A stretch of 64,000 nt of DNA. Source: Bacteroidales bacterium. GTDB taxonomy: Bacteria > Bacteroidota > Bacteroidia > Bacteroidales > UBA932. The stretch's first letter is position 1; each line of letters begins with the position of its first letter. Under the pieces are notes generated by a model that made no database searches, was not told the DNA's origin, and saw only the letters and a list, made by a program, of their open reading frames with translations. Below, one piece after another: positions 51,828-61,392 of the stretch. The stretch is from the NCBI GenBank assembly GCA_017544005.1, contig JAFYEZ010000048.1, positions 1 through 64,000 of the forward strand. Reading direction: 5' to 3'. The position numbers and the translations under genes were made by a program.

Positions 51828-52568
51828 TCAGTCCGCAAAGACCGCGTGGAGCACGTCCAGGGAGCGGATTTCGAGCGACTGGCCCAGGTGGTGTGCGAGA
51901 TAGGTAATCATCCGGCGGGAGAAGACGCCCCGGCGCGAGGCGGAGAGGGGGAGGGCCATGGCCTCGCCGAAGGGCAGCGTCAGCAGCCGGTGCAGCAGCA
52001 GGGATTCCTCGCGGGAGAAGAGCGCCTCTTCCTGTCCCGCAAAGGCTTCGCCGAACCGGGCGGAGACGATATTGAAGACCGGCGCTTCGTCGGACCAGTT
52101 GTCCTCCGGCCGGAATCCCATCCGCGTAGAGTAGCCCACCAGCCACCAGGCGGCGAAGTTCGCCACACCCGGCCCCGGCCAGGCCTCGAGGGCCGCGATG
52201 CACTCCACCAGCCAGGCAAAGAGTTCCGGGTCGCCGTCGCCCGTGCGGAGGGTGCGCCAGAGCACCTCGCAGACGAACTGGGCCACCGCGCTCCGGCGGA
52301 TATCGGTGCGCAGTCCCGGAAGCGAGAGAACGGGCTCAAACTCACGCAGATAGAGCAGCGAGCTGCGCGGGTTGGCGTCCGTCACCACCTCCAGCACGGC
52401 CAGCGGATGGAAGGCCGCTGCCGCGGACGTGCGGCGCCCTTTGCCTACGCCCCGCAGGAAGAGACTCTGCCGCCCGGCGGTCTCGTCGAGGACGTGGACC
52501 ACCAGGGAGGAGTCGCCCTGCCGCGTGGTGTGCAGAACTATTGCGCGCGATTTTGCTTCAGGTGCCAT
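51828..52568 (-). CDS. recO: DNA repair protein RecO
   Basis: A 246-aa RecO. The OB-fold N-terminus (SRAIVLHTTRQGDSSLVVHV) and helical C-terminal part (LFAWLVECIAALEAWPG) fit, as does the length. RecO loads RecA at single-stranded gaps with RecR. No zinc-binding cysteine cluster is visible, as in many Bacteroidetes RecO proteins. The start overlaps the end of rdgB by 31 bases, so the two genes are cotranscribed. Confidence 0.88.
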   Translation of the reverse strand: MAPEAKSRAIVLHTTRQGDSSLVVHVLDETAGRQSLFLRGVGKGRRTSAAAAFHPLAVLEVVTDANPRSSLLYLREFEPVLSLPGLRTDIRRSAVAQFVCEVLWRTLRTGDGDPELFAWLVECIAALEAWPGPGVANFAAWWLVGYSTRMGFRPEDNWSDEAPVFNIVSARFGEAFAGQEEALFSREESLLLHRLLTLPFGEAMALPLSASRRGVFSRRMITYLAHHLGQSLEIRSLDVLHAVFAD

Positions 52569-53131
52569 ACCAGTTGGTCCATCGCCTTGCCGCGGTGCGA
52601 GAGGCTGTTCTTGACTTCCACGGGAATCTCCGCCAGGGTCACATCCAGTCCGTCCGGGATAAAGACCGGGTCGTAGCCGAAGGCGTCCAGCCGCACCGGC
52701 GCAAAGTTGATGTGCCCCTCGCAGCGCCCCTCGAACTGCGTCAGGCGGCCCTGCGCATCGATATAGCTCACCACGCAGCGGAAGCGGGCGGTGCGCTGGG
52801 GGTACGGGGTGTCGCCCAGCTCGCGCAGCAGCTTTTCAATGTTGCGCACGGTGTTCGCGGGCTCGCCGGCATAGCGGGCGGAATAGACGCCGGGCGCGCC
52901 GCCGAGGGCATCCACCTCCAGGCCGGTGTCGTCGGAGAAACAGGGTTTTCCGAACCGGTCCCAGACGAACTGCGCCTTCTGGGCGGAGTTCTCCGCGAGG
53001 GTTTCGTGGGTTTCCGGAATCTCGCCGGTGAAGCCCAGGTCGGCGGGCAGGAGAATCTGAAAATCGGGCCCGAAGATTTTCTGGGCCTCGAACAGTTTAT
53101 GCCGGTTGGCAGATGCAAAAACGATTTCCAT
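52538..53131 (-). CDS. rdgB: XTP/dITP diphosphatase (RdgB/HAM1 family)
   Basis: A 197-aa house-cleaning enzyme that removes non-canonical purine nucleotides such as dITP and XTP. N-terminal VFASANRHKLFEAQKIFG and the active-site region PCFSDDTGLEVDALGGAPGV are diagnostic; SHRGKAMDQ near the end is also typical. A -7 box lies at 53154-53161, divergent from the ctp promoter. Confidence 0.93.
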   Translation of the reverse strand: MEIVFASANRHKLFEAQKIFGPDFQILLPADLGFTGEIPETHETLAENSAQKAQFVWDRFGKPCFSDDTGLEVDALGGAPGVYSARYAGEPANTVRNIEKLLRELGDTPYPQRTARFRCVVSYIDAQGRLTQFEGRCEGHINFAPVRLDAFGYDPVFIPDGLDVTLAEIPVEVKNSLSHRGKAMDQLVWHLKQNRAQ

Positions 53132-53153
53132 ACGGGTTGGCTCGGATTTTGCC

Positions 53154-53161
53154 CAAAGGTA
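53154..53161 (-). promoter_or_regulatory. rdgB-recO -7 box
   Basis: Minus-strand TACCTTTG, 22 bases before the rdgB start. Confidence 0.55.
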
Positions 53162-53182
53162 GCCACAATTCCTATTATTTTC

Positions 53183-53190
53183 TAACTTTG
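53183..53190 (+). promoter_or_regulatory. -7 box of the C-terminal protease operon
   Basis: TAACTTTG, 36 bases before the ATG at 53227. Confidence 0.6.
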
Positions 53191-53226
53191 CACGAATATA
53201 ATTCGTGAGAAACAGAAGCGAAAGAG

Positions 53227-54843
53227 ATGAAAAAAGCCTTATCGGTCGCTGTGGCGGCCCTGATCCTGACCCTCTCCGTCCCGGCGGCAGCCCAGTCGTC
53301 CACCTTTAACCTGGGCCGCGGTCTGGACATCGAATATTCCATTCTCAAGAGCCTGGCGCGCTCCTATGTGGATACCATCGACTACACCAAGATGATCACC
53401 AAAGGCGTGGAGGCGATGCTCGAAACGCTGGATCCCTATACGGTCTATATCCCCGAGGAGGCGACAGACAACTTTGCCATGATGACCACGGGCAACTACG
53501 GCGGCTGCGGCGCGCTGATCCGCAAGCGGACCGACGGCCCGGTGGTGATCTTTGAGCCGTATGCCAACTCGCCGGCCGTCAAGTGCGGCCTGGAGCCGGG
53601 CGACGAGATCTGGGAGATCGATGGCAAGACGGTCGTCGGCGAGACCTCCGACAAGGCCACCGACCGCATGAAGGGCCAGCCGGGCACCGACGTGAAGTTC
53701 AAGGTCTTCAAGGGCCGCACCCGCGACACGGTGGAGGTGGTTCTGCGCCGCGAGCGGATCCATATTTCCAGCATTGAATATGCGGCCATGATCCGCGATT
53801 CCATCGGCTTCGTGGCCATCTCCGGCTTCACCGACAAGATGACCGACGAACTGCGCAAAACCGTCCTGCGCCTCAAGGAGCAGGGGGCCAGGCGGCTGGT
53901 GATCGACCTGCGCGACAACGGCGGCGGCGTGATGTCCGAGGCGGTCCGCATGGCCGGCCTCTTCCTGCCCAAGGGTACGCTGGTGGTCTCCTCCAAGGGC
54001 CGCGACCCCAAGCAGAACCAGGAGTACCGCACCACGGAAGAGCCTATCGACACGCTGATCCCGATCCTGGTGATGGTCAACAGCAGCTCCGCTTCGGCTT
54101 CCGAAATCTTTGCCGGTGCGATGCAGGACCTGGACCGCGGCACGATCGCTGGCCGGCGCACCTACGGCAAGGGCCTCATCCAGTCGGTGGTGCCCACGCC
54201 TTACAACGGCAACCTGAAAATTACGACGGGCAAGTACTATACGCCTTCCGGCCGCTGCGTGCAGGCCATCGACTACAGCCACCGCAACGAGGACGGCAGC
54301 GTGGGATTCGTGCCCGATTCGCTGAAGAAGGAATTCAAGACCAAAAACGGCCGCACGGTCTATGACGGCGGCGGCATCACCCCGGATATCGAGGTGAAAT
54401 CGGCCTTCTACAGCCGCCCCACGGTGGCGCTGACCTATGCCGGCATTCCCGGCGACTTCTCGCTGGAGTACTACAAAACCCATCCGCAGATTGCCCCGGC
54501 GGCGGAGTTCCACCTCACCGACGCCGAGTATGAGGAGTTCGTCGCATTTGCTTCCGCCAAGGAGTTCGATGCGCGCAGCGGGGCCGAGGCGGTGCTCGAC
54601 AACCTGACCCAGGCCGCCGAGCAGGACGGGCTCTACGAGCAGTTCAAGGGCGAGATTGAAGCCCTCAAATCCAAAATCAAGATGGATAAAAGCGCGATGC
54701 TGCGCCTCAAGAAAGCGGAGATTCTCCCCATTCTGGAGGCCGACATCGTGGTCAAATATTATTATCCGGGTTCCGGCACGGCCATCCAGCTTCGCGTGGA
54801 CAAGCAGCTCGACGGAGCCCTCGACAAATGGTTAAACCAATAA
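53227..54843 (+). CDS. C-terminal processing peptidase (S41 family)
   Basis: A 538-aa exported protease. It has a signal peptide (MKKALSVAVAALILTLSVPA), an N-terminal helical region, a PDZ domain (about 85-175, GLEPGDEIWEIDGKTVVGE) and the S41 catalytic core. The catalytic serine lies in MVNSSSASASEIFAGAM (near residue 290) and the lysine in RRTYGKGLIQ (near 314). Such enzymes trim C-terminal tails in the periplasm. It heads a run of exported proteins: the next genes start after 15, 3 and 11 bases. No dedicated substrate is known from sequence. Confidence 0.92.
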   Translation: MKKALSVAVAALILTLSVPAAAQSSTFNLGRGLDIEYSILKSLARSYVDTIDYTKMITKGVEAMLETLDPYTVYIPEEATDNFAMMTTGNYGGCGALIRKRTDGPVVIFEPYANSPAVKCGLEPGDEIWEIDGKTVVGETSDKATDRMKGQPGTDVKFKVFKGRTRDTVEVVLRRERIHISSIEYAAMIRDSIGFVAISGFTDKMTDELRKTVLRLKEQGARRLVIDLRDNGGGVMSEAVRMAGLFLPKGTLVVSSKGRDPKQNQEYRTTEEPIDTLIPILVMVNSSSASASEIFAGAMQDLDRGTIAGRRTYGKGLIQSVVPTPYNGNLKITTGKYYTPSGRCVQAIDYSHRNEDGSVGFVPDSLKKEFKTKNGRTVYDGGGITPDIEVKSAFYSRPTVALTYAGIPGDFSLEYYKTHPQIAPAAEFHLTDAEYEEFVAFASAKEFDARSGAEAVLDNLTQAAEQDGLYEQFKGEIEALKSKIKMDKSAMLRLKKAEILPILEADIVVKYYYPGSGTAIQLRVDKQLDGALDKWLNQ

Positions 54844-54858
54844 ACGCTTACTTTATTG

Positions 54859-56085
54859 ATGAAAAAGTTATGCTTTCCGGTTCTGTTCACCCTGCTGTTG
54901 CTGACGGCGGGCTGTACGGATCCGCTCAACGACGGCAAGCCGCATGATGTGACCATCACCGTCACGGCGGCCGGCTACGGCACCCGCGCCGCGCTCTCCG
55001 AGGACCTGAAGACGGTCTCCTGGACGGTGGGCGACTGCATCGGTGTCGCGACCAATGTCGTTTACAACTATTGCCTCAGCATGGATGCCGGCTCCCTGAA
55101 CGGCGCCACCGCCACGTTCAAAGGTACGATTACCAACGGGGTTCAGTCCGTGTACTTTCCCTACGCCACCTCTATCGGCAGCGATCCTGCAGCCGCAACC
55201 CTGTCGATTCCCTCCACGATGGATGTCGTCAGCGGCAAGCTGGATTCCAGGTACAATTTCCTGGTGGGTACCCATGCGGAAGGAACGCCCAAGAAGGGCT
55301 ATACCATCAGCGTCGTGCCCAAAATGGCCATCCTCCGCTTTGTGGTCAAACCCAACGAGTTCCTGGACGGGGCTGTGCTGAACCGCCTGAAGTTCAAGAT
55401 TCCCGGCCGCTCGGTCACCGGTAAGTTCTCCGTCAGCCGGGCCGATCAGACGGCGCCGGTTACCGTGACCGCCGGCATCGATTCCCTGCTGATGACGGTC
55501 ACCGACAAGCCGGCCATGACGGCCGCTTCGCCCGCCAAGGTGCTTACCTTCGTCTGCCCGGGCGTGGTGGCCGGCGATTCGCTGCACATCACGCTGAATA
55601 CCGACCGGGGCGACGTCTTTATCGACATGACGACGCCGGTGGCCCTCACCGAGGGGGAACTCAGCGAGATCGAACTCGATATCGCTGGGCTCAAGGATGA
55701 GGGCAAGGCCGATATCCCCGGCGATTCGCCCATCGCGACGAGCGACTTCGTGAACCTGCTGGTTCCGGGCGTCTATGATCTCACCGACCTGAAAAATATC
55801 AAGCCGATTGTGACCTATCAGGAGGTGGAGGACCAGTATGCCCTCTACACCTCCGGTTCCTATATGTATTACCGGCTCGTGAACCTGAGCGCCGGCCGGG
55901 CCTTCTACGCTTCCACGCCGAAGGCGCCCGTGATTGGTACGACGGTCACCCTCAAGAGCGACAGCGTGGGCATTCCGGCCATCCCCGTCGCCACGTCGGA
56001 TGTGCTGTGCATCCTGCTGACCGACAAACTCGGCTGGTTCTACGACGCTTCCCGCAAACTCGGTTATGTACTTTTAAGAAGATAA
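54859..56085 (+). CDS. Fimbrillin-like lipoprotein
   Basis: A 408-aa lipoprotein; the start at 54859 gives MKKLCFPVLFTLLLLTAGCT with lipobox TAGC (Cys19). The mature chain is beta-rich with ITVTAAGYGTRAALSEDLKT and VYFPYATSIGSDPAAATLSI, typical of the fimbrillin-like or Mfa-like N-terminal domain. The C-terminal 70 residues are a separate small domain (YDLTDLKNIKPIVTYQEVED). It lies 15 bases after the S41 protease gene and 3 bases before the C10 protease gene. Possible roles are pilus tip, adhesin or substrate of the neighbouring proteases. Confidence 0.75.
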   Translation: MKKLCFPVLFTLLLLTAGCTDPLNDGKPHDVTITVTAAGYGTRAALSEDLKTVSWTVGDCIGVATNVVYNYCLSMDAGSLNGATATFKGTITNGVQSVYFPYATSIGSDPAAATLSIPSTMDVVSGKLDSRYNFLVGTHAEGTPKKGYTISVVPKMAILRFVVKPNEFLDGAVLNRLKFKIPGRSVTGKFSVSRADQTAPVTVTAGIDSLLMTVTDKPAMTAASPAKVLTFVCPGVVAGDSLHITLNTDRGDVFIDMTTPVALTEGELSEIELDIAGLKDEGKADIPGDSPIATSDFVNLLVPGVYDLTDLKNIKPIVTYQEVEDQYALYTSGSYMYYRLVNLSAGRAFYASTPKAPVIGTTVTLKSDSVGIPAIPVATSDVLCILLTDKLGWFYDASRKLGYVLLRR

Positions 56086-56088
56086 GCC

Positions 56089-57855
56089 ATGAAAAGAACC
56101 GCACTGACTCTCGTATTTCTGCTGACGGCCTTTCTTGCAATGGCCTCTGACGTAACGCCCGAACAGGCCGGCAAGCTGGCCTCCTCGTTCTTCTCCGGAA
56201 CCCGCGGCGCCGCCCACGTAGATCTCGTCTGGGATGGCACCGACGGCCTGACCCGCTCCGGGGAATCTCCCGCCTTCTATGTCTTCAACCACGCCGGCGG
56301 CGGATCTGTGGTCGTGGCCGGCGATGATGCCGCCACCCCGATCCTGGCCTTCTCGCAGACCGGAAAATTCATGACTGAAGGCATGCCGGAACAGATTCGT
56401 TCCTTCTTCCGGGAATACACCCGGGAGATCACCTATCTCCGCAATACCGGCCGCAAACAGACCGCGGAAGGCGCAGCGCTCTGGGAGCGCGCCGCCCGTG
56501 AGGGCATCGCCCGCTATACTGCGATCAAGGAACTCCATACGCCGACCTGGGGACAGAGCGCTCCCTTCAACGACCTCTGCCCGGTGGTGGACGGCGGCCG
56601 TTCGGTGGCCGGCTGCGTGGCTGTGGCCATCAGCGAGGTGATGTACCACCACCGCTGGCCCGGCACCACGGCGGAAGACCGCCTGCCCGACTATAACTAC
56701 AAGACGGACAAAGGCAACAATCAGATCATCACCGGCCACAACCTCGCCGCTTCCTACGACTGGAGCCTGATCAAGTCCTCCTATGCCGGCAGCGCCACTG
56801 CGGAATCCCGCGCGGAGGTTGCCAAGCTGGTCCACGATGTGGGCGTGATGATGCAGTCGTCGTACAATCCCACCGGAACGGGCGCCTTTTCGGATGATAT
56901 TCCGGAAGCGATGGTTCACTATATGAATTACGACTCCTCCACCGTGCTTTACTACCGCGAAGAATTCTCCACCGAGCGCTGGTGCTCGATGCTCCGCAAC
57001 GAGATCGACAACAACCGGCCGGTGCTCTACGGCGGTGACGGCGCCGGCGGCGGCCACCAGTTCGTCGTGGACGGCTATGCCACGGACGATTACTTTGCCA
57101 TGAACTGGGGCTGGAGCGGCGGCGACAACGGCTTCTACAAAATCTCCTCCTTCATGACGAGCATGAGCTACGATTTCCGCGCCTACGGTTCCGCCGTCTT
57201 TAATCTGAAGCCCAATGCCGGCGGCAAACCGGTTGACCTGCTGCGCTTCTACGTGACCTACAAGGGGACGGATTATTACGGCGGCATGTCGCTCTCCAGC
57301 GGCACGATTGCCAAGGGCAACACGGTGAAGTTCACGGTCGCCAACCTGGGCAACGACGGTTTTGCCACGGTCACCGGTCAGCTGGCCCTGGCCCTGGCGG
57401 ACTACAAGGGCAACATCAAGACGACCTATGGGGCAGAAGACTTTACCCTGGAGCAGGGCTATGGCGTTTCCGGTGAGTTCACCATCACCATCAATGAAGA
57501 CCTGGCGCTGGGCGACAAGTTCATCCTCGTCTATAAAACCGCGACGGTCACCGAATGGACTCCCGTATCCTACGATCCCTACTACACGACCTTTATCGTG
57601 GACAATGTCCCCGCGTTCGATTACCCGGCCATCTATTTCGATACCTCCAAGAGCTACCACGCCGGCGACGTGTTCGACCTGCGCCTGATCAATACCTCCC
57701 GCGCACCGTCGTCGATCGCCTGGTTCTATGACTACGAAAAGATTGCCGACGATGTCTACGACGTTGAACTGACCGCCGGCAAGCACACGATCCGGGCCGA
57801 AATCAATATCGGCTCCGGCAGCCAGACCCTCTATCAGGTCATCAACGTACTGTAA
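56089..57855 (+). CDS. C10-family cysteine protease (streptopain-like)
   Basis: A 588-aa secreted protease. Signal peptide MKRTALTLVFLLTAFLAMAS is followed by a Spi/propeptide-type region (DVTPEQAGKLASSFFSG). The catalytic domain has nucleophile C176 in SVAGCVAVAISEVMYHH and H323 in GGGHQFVVDGYATDDYF, then MNWGWSGGDNGFYKI. The C-terminal 240 residues are two immunoglobulin-like beta domains, as in Bacteroidetes C10 enzymes and in P. gingivalis periodontain. Active site is complete. It could mature or degrade the surface proteins made next door. Confidence 0.9.
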   Translation: MKRTALTLVFLLTAFLAMASDVTPEQAGKLASSFFSGTRGAAHVDLVWDGTDGLTRSGESPAFYVFNHAGGGSVVVAGDDAATPILAFSQTGKFMTEGMPEQIRSFFREYTREITYLRNTGRKQTAEGAALWERAAREGIARYTAIKELHTPTWGQSAPFNDLCPVVDGGRSVAGCVAVAISEVMYHHRWPGTTAEDRLPDYNYKTDKGNNQIITGHNLAASYDWSLIKSSYAGSATAESRAEVAKLVHDVGVMMQSSYNPTGTGAFSDDIPEAMVHYMNYDSSTVLYYREEFSTERWCSMLRNEIDNNRPVLYGGDGAGGGHQFVVDGYATDDYFAMNWGWSGGDNGFYKISSFMTSMSYDFRAYGSAVFNLKPNAGGKPVDLLRFYVTYKGTDYYGGMSLSSGTIAKGNTVKFTVANLGNDGFATVTGQLALALADYKGNIKTTYGAEDFTLEQGYGVSGEFTITINEDLALGDKFILVYKTATVTEWTPVSYDPYYTTFIVDNVPAFDYPAIYFDTSKSYHAGDVFDLRLINTSRAPSSIAWFYDYEKIADDVYDVELTAGKHTIRAEINIGSGSQTLYQVINVL

Positions 57856-57866
57856 AACACTGCGTT

Positions 57867-59102
57867 ATGAAAAGGCTATTTTTCGCTTGCCTGGCGCTGG
57901 TGGCCCTTGCCGCCTGCTCGCAGGATGATGGCTATGGCGGTTCCCTGGACGCCCGTTATGGCGCGATGAGCGGGATGGGAGATGGTTTCTACAGTCCCAG
58001 TGGACCTGGCGATCCCGGCGCTCCGGCCGGAGAAGCCGGCGTGCTGACGGCTGGGGAGTGGAACGATCTCTCCAACTGGGATTTCTGGGGCAACCTGATG
58101 AAGCCCGTCACTCCGCCCGCTACTCCTGAAGAGGCCCAGCAGGTTGTCGATTACCGCAAAATGGCGATGGACTGGGGATTCAATACGGCGGGCAGGGTGG
58201 CCGTTCACGTGACGAACGGCTCCGGCACCCCGGTGATTGATCTTCCGGTGGAACTGTTAAAAGACGGAGAAGTCGTCTGGAAGGCTCGCACCTCCAATCT
58301 CGGAGAGGCCCAGCTGTGGCACGATCTCTTTGCGGCTGACGGGCAGGAAAGGCCCGCAACCGGTCTGCAGATCCGCCTCGGCGGTGCGCTGCAACCGGAT
58401 GCCCCGACCGTTTCGACCCTTGACGCCCCGGCTGTCATCAACGAATATACGGTGACCGCAGCAGCGCCTCCGGCCGTCGCCCAGATTGCCTTCATCGTTG
58501 ATGCCACGGGCTCGATGTCCGACGAGATTGCCTTCCTGAAGAAGGACTTGCTCTCCATTCTGGAACGTGTCAAGCAGAGCCAGAGCGGGGTTTCCATCTC
58601 GACCGGTGCCGTCTTCTATCGAGACAAGGGCGATGCCTACCTGACCCGCGCGAATGACTTCACGACCCCGTCCAAGACCATTGATTTTGTCAAAAAGCAG
58701 GGGGCTGAAGGCGGCGGCGACCTTCCGGAAGCTGTCCATTCCGCGCTGGAAACCTCCCTGCAGAAGCTCTCCTGGGCGGCAAGCGCCCGTGCTCGCGTGG
58801 CCTTCCTGATTCTGGATGCACCGGCTCACATCGACCAAGACGGCGTCATCGCCAGCCTGCAGAACAGCATCAAGACATACGCTTCGCTGGGAATCCGGCT
58901 AATTCCGGTGGTGGCCTCCACGGGTGACAAGACCACGGAGTTTATGTGTCGGGATTTTGCGATCGTCACCGGAGGAACCTATGTTTTCCTGACCGATGAC
59001 AGCGGAGTCGGCGAATCGCACCTCACCCCGACGGTCGGCACCTACACAGTCGAAAAACTGAACGACCTGCTCTACCGCCTCCTCGACGCCGCCCTCCAAT
59101 AA
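57867..59102 (+). CDS. von Willebrand factor A-domain lipoprotein
   Basis: A 411-aa lipoprotein: signal MKRLFFACLALVALAACSQD with lipobox LAAC (Cys17). A low-complexity glycine-rich stretch (about 20-55) precedes a small beta domain (about 110-200). The VWA domain follows with MIDAS motif VDATGSMSDE (about residues 212-221) and the conserved threonine region further down (KKQGAEGGGDLPEA). It ends in a long helix. VWA proteins bind protein ligands through a metal ion. As the last gene of the protease-fimbrillin run it is likely exported with them. Confidence 0.85.
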   Translation: MKRLFFACLALVALAACSQDDGYGGSLDARYGAMSGMGDGFYSPSGPGDPGAPAGEAGVLTAGEWNDLSNWDFWGNLMKPVTPPATPEEAQQVVDYRKMAMDWGFNTAGRVAVHVTNGSGTPVIDLPVELLKDGEVVWKARTSNLGEAQLWHDLFAADGQERPATGLQIRLGGALQPDAPTVSTLDAPAVINEYTVTAAAPPAVAQIAFIVDATGSMSDEIAFLKKDLLSILERVKQSQSGVSISTGAVFYRDKGDAYLTRANDFTTPSKTIDFVKKQGAEGGGDLPEAVHSALETSLQKLSWAASARARVAFLILDAPAHIDQDGVIASLQNSIKTYASLGIRLIPVVASTGDKTTEFMCRDFAIVTGGTYVFLTDDSGVGESHLTPTVGTYTVEKLNDLLYRLLDAALQ

Positions 59103-59110
59103 CCCGGGAT

Positions 59111-60358
59111 TTACTCGAAGAGAAATACCTTGTCGCTTCGGCGAACTTTGGTAGCAAGGGGGACGGAACAGACGTCTCCCTTGCTTGCTGAAGGGACCGC
59201 CCCGGCGTCGAGCCGCAGCTCGCTTACATCGCATTCCACCACGCCGGTCGTGGGGCCGGTGACGAGCAGGTGGCTGCCCACGGCAATCGTCCCCGTCTCC
59301 AGGGTGATCTCGGCCACGCCCAACTTTTCATACCAGTTGGTGATGCGTCCGACATAGGTCTTGGTGCGGGTGGCGCGGTTGCCGTATACCTCGCTCCACT
59401 CGCCCAGGCGGGCCCCCTGGTAGTAGCCGTCCCAGAAGCCGCGGTTGAAGACCGTGGCGAGCTTCTCCTTGAGCCGGGCGGCCAGCTCCGGGGAATAGCT
59501 TCCCGAGAGCACCGCATCGGCCGCCTGGCGGTAGCAGCGGGTGACGGTCTGCACGTATTCGCTGCTGCGGGCCCGGCCCTCGATCTTGAAGACGGTAACC
59601 CCGGCGGCGATGATCTTGTCCAGGAACTCAATGGTACAGAGATCCTTGGGCGACATGATATACTTGTTGTCGATCTCCAGCTGCATGCCGGTCTCCAGGT
59701 CGGTCACCTCGTAGCCGCGGCGGCAGAGCTGGTAGCAGCTGCCCCGGTTGGCGGAGGCGCCGTATTCGTGGAGCGAGAGGTAGCACTTGCCGGAGATGGC
59801 CATACAGAGCGCGCCGTGGCAGAACATTTCAAGCTGCAGCGGCCGGCCGGACGGGCCGCAGAGGCCTTCGGCAAGGATGTAGTCGGAAATGGCCCGGACC
59901 TGGTTCAGGTTCAGCTCGCGCGCCAGCACAATCACGTCGGCAAACTGCGCATAGAAGCGGAGGCTCTCGCGGTTGGAGATGCTCAGTTGGGTGGAGATAT
60001 GCACCTCGATTCCCAGAGAGCGGGCGCAGGCGATGGCGGCCATGTCGGAGGCGATGACGGCGGTGATGCCGGCCTCGCGGGCGGCCAGCAGCGTTTCGCG
60101 CATGGCGGGCAGGTCCTCGTCGTAGAGCACGATATTCAGCGTGAGGTAGGATTTGACGCCCGCCTCACGGCAGATGCGGCACACCTCCGCCAGGTCTTCC
60201 GGTGCAAAGTTGTTGGCCGAGTGGGAGCGCATATTGAGCTGGCCCACTCCAAAATAGACGGAATTGGCGCCACCCTGGATGGCCGCCTGCAGGCACTCGA
60301 AGTTGCCGGCCGGCGCCATGATCTCCAGTGCGGGGATGCGGGAATCGTTATTTTTCAC
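59111..60358 (-). CDS. U32-family peptidase-like protein
   Basis: A 415-aa protein when started at the GTG at 60358, which overlaps the prenyl synthase stop by 11 bases. A longer frame starting at 60478 would overlap that gene by over 130 bases. The N-terminal part is IMAPAGNFECLQAAIQGGAN and SVYFGVGQLNMR; the cysteine set (CHGALCMAISGKCYLSLHEY, then GSCYQLCRRGYEV) is typical of PF01136. Members are tied to rRNA hydroxylation (RlhA) and ubiquinone hydroxylation (UbiU/V) rather than to proven protease action. The role here is unassigned. It shares a transcript with the prenyl synthase gene. Confidence 0.85.
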   Translation of the reverse strand: MKNNDSRIPALEIMAPAGNFECLQAAIQGGANSVYFGVGQLNMRSHSANNFAPEDLAEVCRICREAGVKSYLTLNIVLYDEDLPAMRETLLAAREAGITAVIASDMAAIACARSLGIEVHISTQLSISNRESLRFYAQFADVIVLARELNLNQVRAISDYILAEGLCGPSGRPLQLEMFCHGALCMAISGKCYLSLHEYGASANRGSCYQLCRRGYEVTDLETGMQLEIDNKYIMSPKDLCTIEFLDKIIAAGVTVFKIEGRARSSEYVQTVTRCYRQAADAVLSGSYSPELAARLKEKLATVFNRGFWDGYYQGARLGEWSEVYGNRATRTKTYVGRITNWYEKLGVAEITLETGTIAVGSHLLVTGPTTGVVECDVSELRLDAGAVPSASKGDVCSVPLATKVRRSDKVFLFE

Positions 60359-61328
60359 GGTGAAGGAGTTTTTCTGCCATTTCCCGCAGGCAGCCCACCT
60401 GCTGCTCCGTAAAGCCCGCCTGCTTGAGCGCGTCAATCGCGCTGCGGTGGCATTCGAGGATGGCGGCGTCGGCCGCATCGCGGACCCCCAGGTCGATATA
60501 GAGCTGCGTCATGGCGGCGATCTTCTCGGCGCGGCGGTCGTCGCCCAGCGCCAGGATTTCCGCAATCCGCTTCTTGTCCGATTCGCTCACCGCGCGGCGC
60601 AGGGCCTCCACGAGCAGCCAGCTCTTCTTGTTCTCCGCAATGTCACCGCCGATGGGCTTGCCGAAGGTCTTGGCGTCCCCGAAGCAGTCCAGGTAGTCGT
60701 CCGTAATCTGGAAGGCCAGGCCGGTGCGGTAGCCATAGTCGTAGAGCGCCTTGCACTGGGCCTCCGGCGCGCCGGCCAGAATGCCGCCCATGCAGGTTGC
60801 AGCCGCCAGCAGCACACCGGTCTTCTGCCCGATCATCTTCATGTAATCCTCCATCGTGATGAAGGGCTTGCGCTCGAAATCCATGTCGCGCTGCTGTCCC
60901 TCGCAGACCCCGACGGCCGTGTCGGTGAAGAGCCTCAGCAGGGCGGGGAGCTTGTCGGCGGGCCCCATGGCCAGGTAGCGGTAGGCCAGGATGGACATCA
61001 GATCGCCCGAGAGAATGGCCGTATTGACGTCCCATTTGCAGTGCACCGTGGGGTTGCCGCGGCGGGTGGCCGAGCGGTCCATCACATCGTCGTGAATCAG
61101 CGTGAAGGTGTGGAAGGTCTCCAGCGCCAGGGCGGGCCAGACAACCTCCTGCGGCACAGCGTCGTGAAAGAGTCCGTAGGTGGTGAGGCAGAGCCGCGGG
61201 CGGAGATGCTTTCCGCCGATGCTGAACATATAGCCGACCGGCTCGTACAGCTGCCGGGGTTCGTCCGGGAAGCTCAGGGTGCGGAGGGCCTTATCAACGA
61301 TTTCAGAGATGGATTCCTGCTGAAGCAT
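60348..61328 (-). CDS. Polyprenyl diphosphate synthase (IspA/GGPS-type)
   Basis: A 326-aa trans-prenyltransferase; the start at 61328 gives MLQQESISEIVDKALRTLSF, since an earlier ATG would overlap the promoter. First aspartate-rich motif is LIHDDVMD, second QITDDYLD. GGKHLRPRLCLTTYGLF is the IPP-binding region. It probably makes farnesyl or geranylgeranyl diphosphate for quinones and cell-wall carriers; chain length cannot be told from sequence with certainty. It overlaps the U32 gene by 11 bases. Confidence 0.88.
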   Translation of the reverse strand: MLQQESISEIVDKALRTLSFPDEPRQLYEPVGYMFSIGGKHLRPRLCLTTYGLFHDAVPQEVVWPALALETFHTFTLIHDDVMDRSATRRGNPTVHCKWDVNTAILSGDLMSILAYRYLAMGPADKLPALLRLFTDTAVGVCEGQQRDMDFERKPFITMEDYMKMIGQKTGVLLAAATCMGGILAGAPEAQCKALYDYGYRTGLAFQITDDYLDCFGDAKTFGKPIGGDIAENKKSWLLVEALRRAVSESDKKRIAEILALGDDRRAEKIAAMTQLYIDLGVRDAADAAILECHRSAIDALKQAGFTEQQVGCLREMAEKLLHREK

Positions 61329-61349
61329 GGCTGGTGTTTTTAGACCCGG

Positions 61350-61357
61350 CAAAGATA
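61350..61357 (-). promoter_or_regulatory. -7 box of the prenyl synthase-U32 operon
   Basis: Minus-strand TATCTTTG, 21 bases before the start at 61328; divergent from the rsgA box. Confidence 0.55.
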
Positions 61358-61377
61358 GCGGTTTTTGCGCAATTTGC

Positions 61378-61385
61378 TATCTTTG
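61378..61385 (+). promoter_or_regulatory. -7 box of rsgA
   Basis: TATCTTTG, only 7 bases before the rsgA ATG at 61393, so the mRNA leader is nearly absent. Confidence 0.55.
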
Positions 61386-61392
61386 CGTCCGG

